Source: JAVBMP01 sp031552195 | Lineage (GTDB): Bacteria; Desulfobacterota; Desulfovibrionia; Desulfovibrionales; Desulfovibrionaceae | Assembly: GCA_031552195.1 (NCBI GenBank) | Contig: JAVBMT010000036.1 | Span: forward strand, 1-9,416 | Length of the DNA stretch: 9,416 nt | Direction of reading: 5' to 3' | Part shown: positions 1-7,982 of the stretch, piece by piece | How positions within the stretch are numbered: position 1 is the first letter of the stretch | How the letters are laid out: every line of letters starts with the position of its first letter | Notes under the pieces: model-generated | The model's input: only the letters and a program-made list of their open reading frames with translations | What the model was told of the DNA's origin: nothing | Database searches by the model: none | Program-made: the position numbers and the translations under genes

Positions 1-38
1 ATGTAAATACACCCGGGCGGTGCTAACATTTAAGACCC

Positions 39-60
39 AAAACCCCCGGGGTGTTTTTTT
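39..60 (+). terminator. Probable Rho-independent terminator, possibly bidirectional
   Basis: Four A residues and a C-rich arm (39-47) pair with a G-rich arm and four T residues (49-57), with one C/T mismatch and a three-base loop. The plus strand then runs on in T to position 60. It would end a plus-strand transcript entering from the left. The complementary strand has the same hairpin but a poorer T tract (TTTTGGG), so it could only weakly end the receptor transcript arriving from the right. No better terminator is visible after the receptor stop codon at 139. Confidence 0.5.
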
Positions 61-138
61 CTGTGTCCGGGTACTTAATTGGCGTTTATTTGTTTCCGGG
101 TTGGGTGGGCCGCGGCCCGGGGCCCGCCACTGGGTTTT

Positions 139-2325
<2,187 letters not shown>

Positions 2326-2358
2326 TTTATCTCCAGAAAAGGTTGGGTTACGGACACA

Positions 2359-2443
2359 ATGGAAGACATGAACCGGTGACGCCGTTGCCGCGAAACTGCC
2401 GAAAGCCCGGTTTTAGGGTGCTTCCATGAAAGATTTTACGGCG
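2359..2443 (-). promoter_or_regulatory. Structured 5' leader of the receptor gene (candidate cis-regulatory RNA)
   Basis: Between the predicted receptor promoter and its ribosome site the minus-strand RNA can form ATGGAAG/CTTCCAT (2421-2427 with 2359-2365). Nested inside is AACCGG/CCGGTT (2407-2412 with 2371-2376). The inner loop contains ACGGCG, which is complementary to CGCCGT lying 5' of the outer stem (2438-2443 with 2380-2385), so a pseudoknot is possible. The large inner loop has no other obvious pairing. I could not match it to cobalamin, TPP, FMN, Moco or GEMM consensus features. Its position in a roughly 147-nt 5' UTR suits a riboswitch or a protein-binding leader. Confidence 0.4.
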
Positions 2444-2479
2444 CCGGGCCGGGGTTTGATTTAAATATGGCGAAGCAAA

Positions 2480-2508
2480 ACAGTAATGAGTGTGATAATC
2501 AACATCAA
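2480..2508 (-). promoter_or_regulatory. Receptor promoter with Fur-like box in the spacer
   Basis: On the minus strand, TTGATG (2508-2503), a 17-nt spacer and TACTGT (2485-2480) give a sigma70-like promoter starting transcription near 2473. The 19-mer at 2488-2506 matches the classical Fur consensus at 14 of 19 positions when read on the plus strand, including the complete core TGATAATCA. Binding there would cover the region between the -35 and -10 hexamers, the usual arrangement for iron repression. The consensus is from established knowledge of Fur; that Fur binds here is inference. Confidence 0.5.
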
Positions 2509-2569
2509 GAGCAAAAGACGAATATGATGTTTTGAATACTTTATCAAGCCCTTCGCGTGGTGCTTATAA

Positions 2570-2583
2570 CGCCTCCGCAGGCG
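2570..2583. other. Short GC hairpin in the divergent intergenic region
   Basis: CGCCT-CCGC-AGGCG is a perfect 5-bp stem with a 4-nt loop. A T-rich run (ATTTTTT) follows on the plus strand, but only after about eight bases, so it is a poor terminator candidate and its role is unknown. Confidence 0.25.
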
Positions 2584-2600
2584 GCGAAATATTTTTTCAC

Positions 2601-2644
2601 ACTGAATATATCCTTAATTTCAGGAATGTTATGACATATTCAGT
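2601..2644. repeat. 9-bp inverted repeat in the AT-rich intergenic centre
   Basis: ACTGAATAT (2601-2609) is matched perfectly by its inverse ATATTCAGT (2636-2644), with a 26-base AT-rich interval. The centre-to-centre distance is 35 bp, a little over three helical turns. It could be a pair of half-sites for a dimeric regulator or a weak cruciform. Confidence 0.3.
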
Positions 2645-2680
2645 TTCGGAAAAAAACCAAAACCGGCGCATGATGAAATT

Positions 2681-2710
2681 TTGTTAAGAATTGTTATAAA
2701 TTGTTAACGT
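2681..2710. promoter_or_regulatory. Three tandem 10-bp direct repeats, candidate response-regulator site
   Basis: TTGTTAAGAA, TTGTTATAAA and TTGTTAACGT follow one another without a gap, sharing TTGTTA at an exact 10-bp period. OmpR-family regulators typically bind tandem direct repeats spaced 10 or 11 bp, so that head-to-tail DNA-binding domains sit on one face of the helix. An OmpR-family regulator is encoded 590 bp to the right and the repeats lie between the two divergent promoters. That makes them the natural candidate target, although they are about 140 to 180 bp from the predicted promoters. Confidence 0.4.
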
Positions 2711-2851
2711 GAAATCTTTATCTGTTGGAGCCTCGCCGGCGCGATTCCGGAATATTCAAAGCGACGGCCCGGGCGCGGCCCCGCGCGTCAGGCTGTGCCG
2801 TCACGGTTTGCGGGTATTGAGGGCGCGGTTTACGGTGAGGGCAAGAATTGC

Positions 2852-2880
2852 TTGAAATAGATTCTCAATTTCAGTAATCT
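2852..2880 (+). promoter_or_regulatory. Candidate promoter of the two-component operon with Fur-like dyad
   Basis: TTGAAA (2852-2857), a 17-nt spacer and TAATCT (2875-2880) form a sigma70-like promoter reading right. The 19-mer 2854-2872 matches the Fur consensus at 12 of 19 positions and is part of a TGAAAT-N9-ATTTCA dyad (2853-2873). Transcription would start near 2887, about 20 bp before repeat element A, giving the regulator an unusually long 5' leader of some 410 nt that contains elements A and B. The -10 is weak (3 of 6). Confidence 0.4.
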
Positions 2881-2906
2881 TGCCGAAGCAGACCTGAACG
2901 GACCTT

Positions 2907-3058
2907 TAGGGGCTGTTTCTAAATAAATCTTTTGTCCAAATACTGCGTCAATCGTCCTTTTTTTCTCCGGCCGAGTACCGTAAGAGTACACTCTCTTCGC
3001 AAAAAAGGCCGTTTTCCTTGTCCTTGGCGCAAAATCTTTTATTTAGAAACAGCCCCTA
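2907..3058. mobile_element. MITE-like element A, copy 1
   Basis: This is a 152-bp non-coding element with perfect terminal inverted repeats of about 21 bp, beginning TAGGGGCTGTTTCTAAATAA on the left and ending with its exact inverse at 3058. Both ends carry the dinucleotide TA, which fits TA target-site duplication as made by several IS families (IS630/Tc1-mariner and some IS5-type). No transposase is encoded, so movement would need one in trans. A second copy lies at 5565-5698. Element A abuts element B directly, sharing the TA at 3057-3058. Confidence 0.75.
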
Positions 3059-3238
3059 GAGCATTTTAATTTTGAAATATCTCCGCAAGAATCGGTTTTG
3101 AATGCAGAAGGCTATATTTTATCTGACATGTACAAACCCGAAGCGGCTTGCACTAAAAACACGCCGCGCTGCTCGCTTGCGGGCGTACGCTAACGCGACC
3201 GCCAGGGCATTTTAACTTTTTCAAAGTTAAAATGCCCT
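3058..3238. repeat. Repeat element B, copy 1, with terminal inverted repeats
   Basis: This 181-bp stretch begins AGAGCATTTTAATTTTGAAA and ends with the near-inverse of it (TTTCAAAGTTAAAATGCCCT), so it has its own imperfect terminal inverted repeats. The internal part is GC-rich, with CGCCGCGCTGCTCGCTTGCG. A second copy follows the second copy of element A, and the two B copies differ mainly by transitions. It has no open reading frame of note. It looks like a small non-autonomous element or an intergenic repeat family. Confidence 0.65.
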
Positions 3239-3239
3239 G
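3203..3239. repeat. Perfect 17-bp hairpin at the end of element B
   Basis: The arm starting CAGGGCATTTTAACTTT (3203-3219) is followed by the loop TTC and its exact inverse (3223-3239). It lies about 60 nt upstream of the response-regulator start codon, so it would be in that gene's leader RNA. No T run follows, so it is not a Rho-independent terminator. In copy 2 (near 5848-5880) the right arm has decayed. Confidence 0.7.
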
Positions 3240-3299
3240 ATATGCGGAGAGCCGGTTCAGGGGTGCGGCGCGGATAATTTACAACAGGAACGGCTGAAC

Positions 3300-4034
3300 A
3301 TGAACGATTTTCAGGCTGGCTGGCGTGACATTCTCTTGATTGAGGATGATCACCGGCAATTTGAGTGCGTCAGTGATTTTTTGCAGCCGAACGGCTTTAA
3401 GGTGCACGGCCTCGCTGAAGGGCAGAGCCCTTTGGAGGGCATATCCGCAATACGGCCGCATGCGGTGCTTCTTGACGTCATGCTGCCCGGCGAGAAAAAC
3501 GGTTTTGATATCCTGCGGGAAATTCGCGCGGCTTCCAACGTTCCCGTCATCATGGTCACCGCCCGGGGCAGCGAGATAGACCGGGTTGTGGGGTTGGAGA
3601 TGGGCGCGGACGATTATCTGCCAAAACCCTTCAACCCGCATGAATTATTGGCGCGCATCCGCGCCTTGCTGCGGCGGCACGGCGCGGGTTATGCCCCGGC
3701 CGGGAACGTGGAGAAAAAACCTGAGCGCAGGCTCCATTCCGGCGAATTCGAGCTTGACTTCGTGCTTGGCGAACTATGCCGGCGGGGGGAAAAAGCAAAG
3801 CTGACCAGCGCCGAAACCGCTATTTTAAAAGCGCTTATGGAACATCCCAACGAAGCCCTGGACCGCGACGTCCTGCTGCAGCTTGCTTTCGGCGACGGGT
3901 ATAGCGCCATAGACCGCATCATTGACGTGCATGTCAGCCGCCTGAGAGCCGCCATACGCAAGCTGGGGGCCGGAAATGAGCCGATCAGGACCGTAAGGCG
4001 CGCGGGTTATTGCTGGGTGGCTGATGATGAATAG
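3300..4034 (+). CDS. OmpR/PhoB-family DNA-binding response regulator
   Basis: This 244-residue protein is the cytoplasmic output half of a two-component system. The receiver domain (about 10-126) has the acidic pair D16/D17, the phospho-acceptor D59 in VLLDVMLPG, T87 in MVTARG, and the K109-P110 pair in YLPKPF. After a linker (127-145), a winged-helix DNA-binding domain (about 146-241) shows LTSAETAILKALMEHPNEALDRDVL, the recognition-helix region IDVHVSRLRAAIRKL, and a terminal wing VRRAGYCWV. AGGAA (3286-3290) lies nine bases before ATG. It overlaps the kinase gene by 11 nt, so the pair is translationally coupled. The divergent TonB receptor and the 10-bp repeats at 2681-2710 are likely targets. 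Its specific signal is not evident, and no closer subfamily (CusR, QseB, PhoP) can be assigned safely. Confidence 0.95.
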   Translation: MNDFQAGWRDILLIEDDHRQFECVSDFLQPNGFKVHGLAEGQSPLEGISAIRPHAVLLDVMLPGEKNGFDILREIRAASNVPVIMVTARGSEIDRVVGLEMGADDYLPKPFNPHELLARIRALLRRHGAGYAPAGNVEKKPERRLHSGEFELDFVLGELCRRGEKAKLTSAETAILKALMEHPNEALDRDVLLQLAFGDGYSAIDRIIDVHVSRLRAAIRKLGAGNEPIRTVRRAGYCWVADDE

Positions 4035-5502
4035 CGGGGTTTTGAACAAAATCGGGTCATCACTCCGCCAGCGTATCTTTATTGTCATTATGCTGGTGGT
4101 TCTGCTTTCGCAGGCCGCGTTCATCATTGAACTTTTTATTGAAAAGAGCAGCTTGGAAGAGAGGCGGGCCCGCATCGCCAAATCTGTGATTTCCAATATC
4201 CTGCCTGGAGTGAACGGGCGGGAGCTTAAGGTTTTTGACTATTTGCTGCCGCAATATAACAATACCGCTCCCCACCTGTGGGTGGAAAGGCCGGATGGCG
4301 GCATTGCGGCGGGCGCCCCCGCCAAAGGGCTGAGCCACGCCGAACGCCTGCTGCTGGAAGAGCCGCTCTCTCCCTTGCCGGATACGAGGGTCTGGCTGAC
4401 TACCACCGATTGGGTGACCGGGCCCGATTCGAAAGTGGAGCTTCTGATGGTGCCCCTGTCTATGGCGGAAGGTGCCTTTAACCTTTGTTTCGTATATTCC
4501 GGCAATTCGCCGCGTTTTTTGAACCGCTATTTCCCTCTGGGGCTTGTGGTGGTTCTTTTGATCGGCGCAGGGCTAAGCTTCGCCCTGGCGCACCACCTGG
4601 TCAAGCCCCTGCGCCAGCTGCGATCAGGCGTGCTCGCCATCACCAGCGACAACCTCGACCAGCCTCTTCCGGTGCACAGCCCGAATGAAATCGCGGATGT
4701 GACCCGTTCCGTCAACGCGCTTAAATATTCATTGGCGCAGTATAACCGCAGCATGCACGAACTTATGGCCAATGTTTCGCACGAAATGCGCTCGCCCCTG
4801 ATGCGCATGACTTTTGCGGCGGACTTTATAGACGCGGGGCTGCGTTCCGCCGCAAACCGGCTTGAAGAAGCGCAAAAGCGCGGGTTTGCGGCAGCCGTGC
4901 CGGAAAGCGCCGAATGCCCGGAGGGCGGCCTTGCGCAAGACAGCCAGGCCATGGCCGCGAAGTATCTGGGTTATCTTAAGGAAGACCTTGCGCATATGGA
5001 AAAAATCGTGGAGTCCAGCCTTCTTTCCAGCAGCCTGGATATTCAGAAGCATGGCGAATGGCCGTTGCTTGATTTTTCGCGCCTGTGCCGTGAGACTTTG
5101 GTGCTTCAGGCCCGGTTGGCGGAAAGCGGCGGGCGGATCTTCACGTCCGGCATAGAAGACGGCGTGGCCATCGCGGCAGACGGAACGCTTCTACGGCAGG
5201 TTGTGCTTAATTTGGTGGATAATGCGGTTAAATACAGCCGGGGTGAGGGAAATATAACAGTCGGGCTGCGCAAGTGCGCTTCGGGGCGGGTGGCGTTTTA
5301 TGTTGAAAATCCTTGCCCGCCCTTTGCGGAAGAGGTGCTGCGGCGTATGTTCGAGCCTTTCTACCGTGCCGGGCAGGGAGGCGGAAAAGGTGTGGGGCTG
5401 GGGCTTTCCATCGTGGAAAAAATAGTGCGCTTGCATAGCGGGGAAGTCGGGGCCAGCCATAACGGGAGCGTTTTGCGGGTGGAGGCGCTTTTTCAGGCTT
5501 GA
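4024..5502 (+). CDS. Membrane sensor histidine kinase, partner of the adjacent regulator
   Basis: This 492-residue inner-membrane kinase senses through a periplasmic loop and phosphorylates the regulator encoded just upstream. The order is TM1 (about 16-38), a periplasmic domain of about 130 residues, TM2 (about 170-192), HAMP (about 193-245), a DHp domain with the H-box VSHEMRSPLMRM (H253), and a HATPase domain with the N-box LRQVVLNLVDNAVKY (N400), F-box FEPFYRAG and G2 box GKGVGLGLS. The G1 region is VENPCPP instead of DxGxG, as in some CusS/QseC-like kinases. The DHp hairpin is unusually long: about 30 extra residues (roughly 275-309) separate helix 1 from helix 2. Two adjacent ATG codons (4024, 4027) can start it. 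Either overlaps the regulator stop, which indicates coupled translation. The periplasmic domain is not recognised, so the signal is unknown. Confidence 0.94.
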   Translation: MMNSGVLNKIGSSLRQRIFIVIMLVVLLSQAAFIIELFIEKSSLEERRARIAKSVISNILPGVNGRELKVFDYLLPQYNNTAPHLWVERPDGGIAAGAPAKGLSHAERLLLEEPLSPLPDTRVWLTTTDWVTGPDSKVELLMVPLSMAEGAFNLCFVYSGNSPRFLNRYFPLGLVVVLLIGAGLSFALAHHLVKPLRQLRSGVLAITSDNLDQPLPVHSPNEIADVTRSVNALKYSLAQYNRSMHELMANVSHEMRSPLMRMTFAADFIDAGLRSAANRLEEAQKRGFAAAVPESAECPEGGLAQDSQAMAAKYLGYLKEDLAHMEKIVESSLLSSSLDIQKHGEWPLLDFSRLCRETLVLQARLAESGGRIFTSGIEDGVAIAADGTLLRQVVLNLVDNAVKYSRGEGNITVGLRKCASGRVAFYVENPCPPFAEEVLRRMFEPFYRAGQGGGKGVGLGLSIVEKIVRLHSGEVGASHNGSVLRVEALFQA

Positions 5503-5564
5503 TTTTTCGATGCCCGCGCCGGCGCAGGCGAAAAACATGCGCATGCGCTGACCTTGCGGCATTC

Positions 5565-5698
5565 TAGGGGGCTGTCTCTAAATAAATTTTTTGTCCAAAT
5601 ACCGCGTCAATCGTCCTTTTTTTCTCCGGTCGAGTACCGTAAGAGTACACTTTTTCCTTGTCCTTGGCGCAAAATTTTTTATTTAGAAACAGCCCCTA
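5565..5698. mobile_element. MITE-like element A, copy 2 (internally deleted)
   Basis: This 134-bp copy lies in the same orientation as 2907-3058. It has the same TA-flanked inverted ends but one extra G in the left terminal G run and a 19-bp internal deletion after GAGTACAC. About five substitutions separate the copies over the aligned part, all C/T transitions. It begins 62 bp after the kinase stop codon and has no coding capacity. Confidence 0.75.
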
Positions 5699-5703
5699 GC
5701 TGT

Positions 5704-5880
5704 AGAGCATTTTAACTTTGAAATATCTCTGCAAAAATCGGTTTTGGATACAGAAGGCTATATTTTATCCGACACGTACAAACCCAAAGCGGCTTGCACT
5801 AAAGGCACGCCGCGCTGCTCGCTTGCGGGCGTACGCTAACGCTACCGCCAGGGCATTTAAACTTTTCAATGTTAATTTGC
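5704..5880. repeat. Repeat element B, copy 2 (degenerate right end)
   Basis: It aligns with 3058-3238 from AGAGCATTTTAACTTTGAAA through CGCCAGGGCATTT, mostly differing by transitions. It is separated from element A by six bases (CTGT region) where copy 1 has none. The right-hand inverted arm has lost most of its complementarity, so the strong hairpin of copy 1 is absent. The right boundary is approximate. Confidence 0.6.
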
Positions 5881-6316
5881 TTTATATGTTTATTCTTTGA
5901 AATTACTATATAAAATATTTTTTTAATAATTTTATACCAGCAATAATACCAACGTTTTTTGCGGATGGGGCCGGACTTTTTGAGACGGCTTTGCCCAACA
6001 TTTCTGCCTTACACTGTGAAAGAGGGAGAGTAAACCAGCCTCGATCTCGGGGTTCCACGGCGTTTGCAGCGCCGTCCCTTGGCTCGCTGCCCTCCGCCCG
6101 AGCCGCATACAACTACACTGAGTGTCTCCTTGAACGCCGCCGCATGAGGAAACGATGGGCCAACTATCTTCGCGGCTTACGGGCTGACACCAGCTTGTAG
6201 TTCCCGCAACACCAAGGGCGGCACTGGCCTTGCGAGCATTACACAAAATTGAGGTACATCAGGACCGGAATGTCGCCCTGTTCCCTTTTGCGTCTTGACC
6301 GGATATCATACCGCAC
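5881..6316. other. Non-coding or unassigned stretch between repeat B and the cyclophilin gene
   Basis: The first 60 bases are very AT-rich, with TATAAAAT (5910-5917) inverted as ATTTTATA (near 5930). The rest is GC-richer and contains several short stems: ACGGCG/CGCCGT (6057-6062 with 6070-6075), GGCTCG/CGAGCC (6081-6086 with 6099-6104), and CAAGG/CCTTG (6213-6217 with 6228-6232). Open frames exist on both strands (minus 5932-6246, 104 codons; plus 5991-6200, 69 codons). They lack convincing ribosome sites and recognisable motifs, and they overlap each other, so none is called as a gene. It may be a relic or a structured RNA. Confidence 0.3.
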
Positions 6317-7081
6317 ATGCACAATAATGCTCGATCACTTATTCTGACTCCAAGCATAGGGTATCTGCTTGCCATACTGGTGTCAGTCCTCTTTTTCGGG
6401 AGCTTCTATTCTTTTTCCGCTCAGGCCGGTTGTTCCATCGCCCCTGAGGGGTTTCATGCTGTCGTAAGCCGCGATGTACGGGTTCACGGCAGCGATTTAC
6501 AGACCACATTGCCGGAAGGAATGAAATACGCCGCCCTGTTCGGAGGGGAAAAAAGAAATTTCATATGTTATGTCCAGCTTGAAACGAGCATGGGGGACAT
6601 CGTACTGGAATTATATTACAAACGAGCCCCCCAAACCGTTGATAACTTCCTTCGTTACGTGAACAGCGGCGCTTATGACGACGCCATTTTCCATAAGATT
6701 GATGGTGCCGTCATCCAGGGAGGCGGATTCACTCCGGGGCTGCGACCCATCGCCGCCGATCCGCCCATACCCAACGAGGCCGCGAACACCGGCCTGAAAA
6801 ACGTCACATATGCCGTCGCCATGGCCCGCGCATCCGGACCGCATTCCGCCACAAACCAATTTTTTATCAACACCAAGGACAACCCCGAATTTGACTACGC
6901 TCAGCCGACGGAAACCGGCTGGGGGTACTGTGTTTTCGGCAGAGTCGTGTGGGGAGAGGAAGTTGTCGAGGCGATTAGGAAAGTCCCTGTCACACGCGAA
7001 GCTGGACATGATTTCGTGCCTGTGACGCCGGTGATCATCAAACGCGCCTACGAAGTAACCGCGCGCGTGCATGGAGTGTAA
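6317..7081 (+). CDS. Exported cyclophilin-type peptidyl-prolyl cis-trans isomerase
   Basis: This 254-residue protein should assist folding of proteins in the periplasm by isomerising Xaa-Pro bonds. A hydrophobic segment (about 14-34) ends in SFSAQA, giving a likely Sec signal cleaved after residue 37. Residues 38-84 form an unassigned extension. The cyclophilin domain (about 85-248) has METSMGDIVLELY-like opening residues, AIFHKIDGAVIQGGGF (125-138), NQFFIN (180-185) and GWGYCVFGRVVWGEEVVEAI, closest in style to E. coli PpiB. The catalytic Arg of the FHR motif is Lys here (K127), and the usual FM before IQGG is AV, so activity may be reduced. An in-frame stop at 6296-6298 rules out an upstream start. 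No strong ribosome site is visible. It heads a three-gene cluster of exported proteins. Confidence 0.88.
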   Translation: MHNNARSLILTPSIGYLLAILVSVLFFGSFYSFSAQAGCSIAPEGFHAVVSRDVRVHGSDLQTTLPEGMKYAALFGGEKRNFICYVQLETSMGDIVLELYYKRAPQTVDNFLRYVNSGAYDDAIFHKIDGAVIQGGGFTPGLRPIAADPPIPNEAANTGLKNVTYAVAMARASGPHSATNQFFINTKDNPEFDYAQPTETGWGYCVFGRVVWGEEVVEAIRKVPVTREAGHDFVPVTPVIIKRAYEVTARVHGV

Positions 7082-7086
7082 TTCGC

Positions 7087-7413
7087 ATGAAACTACTTCT
7101 TATGCTTGGTATGCTTTCGGCGGGGCTGTGCTGTTTTTCAACACCCGCTTTGGCCGAATTTCATAATACGCCTTTTGTGCAACAGGACATTCTGCGCGTC
7201 ACGCCTGATGACACAGCGGCCTTTGTACCGCTGCTACTTTCTTCGGGAGGCAACCCCGAGCCACTAGTGGAAGTGCTGTCGCGCCAAGGGGAATGGGAGG
7301 AAGTGCGCTTGCATTACCGCTTCAAATATAATGGCTCCACTGACCCGAATATTTGTGCGATGTCTTTGTTTGAAGGAAGCTTTATCGGTTTTAGGAAGAT
7401 ATCTAAAAAATAA
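7087..7413 (+). CDS. Small secreted protein of unknown function
   Basis: This 108-residue protein starts five bases after the cyclophilin stop codon, with GGAG (7073-7076) about ten bases before ATG inside the end of the previous gene. A clear Sec signal peptide (MKLLLMLGMLSAGLCCFSTP, cleavage after ALA at residue 23) leaves a mature chain of about 85 residues. The mature chain has EWEEVRLHYRFKYNG in the middle and a basic tail FRKISKK. One Cys (C90) remains in the mature part, so an internal disulphide is not possible. I do not recognise a domain. The tight spacing says it is made with the cyclophilin and the following secreted protein, possibly as a folding client. Confidence 0.75.
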   Translation: MKLLLMLGMLSAGLCCFSTPALAEFHNTPFVQQDILRVTPDDTAAFVPLLLSSGGNPEPLVEVLSRQGEWEEVRLHYRFKYNGSTDPNICAMSLFEGSFIGFRKISKK

Positions 7414-7436
7414 ACTCCGTGAGTGAAGGAGACGGG

Positions 7437-7937
7437 ATGGCAACGCGTTCATATCTTTTAATTCTGGTTACCGCTCTTTTTGCTTGCCTGTATTTCACAC
7501 CACAATCTCATGCTCAGAATCAGGAAGCCTGGATGAAACAGTTTGAAGCCACCTTCACTGCTTCCAGCAAGGTCGGCAGAGTATTGTTCATGCATCCGAA
7601 ACAATTTGAACTTGCGGAAACGACCATGGGGGTATTCCTTGAAGCAAAGGAAATATCCGGTCAAATCAGCCAAGGCTCTGTCGGGGTGCGCACTAAAGAA
7701 GACATAACTGAACTGCTGGTGAAAAAGCAGGGCGGAAAAGGTATCACCGAATCCTTCGCAAACGGGCATGCGGTTTTTGCGTCCACAAGCATACAAGGCG
7801 AACAAACATGCCGAGCCTATATTGTGGTTCTTAAGGATACGGAGGAAAAACCGCTCTATATCCAATTCCGCTGGAAATCCGAAAATCCCGTTGATTATAC
7901 CCCCATGCTGGACCGCCTTGTCGCCACAATGAAATAG
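7437..7937 (+). CDS. Secreted protein of unknown function, third gene of the exported cluster
   Basis: ATG at 7437 is chosen over an in-frame GTG at 7419 because a strong ribosome site, AAGGAG (7426-7431), sits five bases before it. The 166-residue product has a Sec signal peptide (MATRSYLLILVTALFACLYF, cleavage after SHA near residue 26). The mature domain of about 140 residues alternates short beta-like stretches (GRVLFMHP, HAVFASTSIQG, CRAYIVVLKD, LYIQFRWKS) and ends with a helix MLDRLVATMK. That layout recalls small PsbP/DcrB-like periplasmic folds, but this is only a resemblance. It lies 23 bases after the preceding gene and is probably cotranscribed. Confidence 0.75.
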   Translation: MATRSYLLILVTALFACLYFTPQSHAQNQEAWMKQFEATFTASSKVGRVLFMHPKQFELAETTMGVFLEAKEISGQISQGSVGVRTKEDITELLVKKQGGKGITESFANGHAVFASTSIQGEQTCRAYIVVLKDTEEKPLYIQFRWKSENPVDYTPMLDRLVATMK

Positions 7938-7982
7938 TGTGCGATTCAAGGTTTGCTAGAGCCATTTCCCGGACTTGTATTT

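Noticed and set aside
2359..2443. Cobalamin riboswitch upstream of the receptor
   Set aside because: The region has stems but not the conserved B12-box or core elements of the cobalamin riboswitch, so only an unclassified leader is claimed.
2467..2535. 22-codon open frame (plus) in the divergent region
   Set aside because: It has no ribosome site, runs through the predicted receptor promoter and Fur-like box, and is too short to support on sequence alone.
3203..3239. Rho-independent terminator at the strong hairpin
   Set aside because: No T run follows on either strand side that would be needed for termination.
2907..5880. Composite transposon carrying the two-component genes
   Set aside because: The flanking elements are short, encode no transposase, and are diverged. 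The arrangement supports possible deletion by recombination but does not show that the unit moves.
5718..5900. 60-codon plus-strand open frame in repeat B copy 2
   Set aside because: It is not open in the first copy of the repeat in the same way and runs into AT-rich DNA with no ribosome site, so it is a by-product of the repeat.
7419..7436. GTG start six codons upstream of the third secreted-protein gene
   Set aside because: The strong AAGGAG site lies between it and the ATG at 7437, and the added residues (MSEGDG) would weaken the signal peptide.
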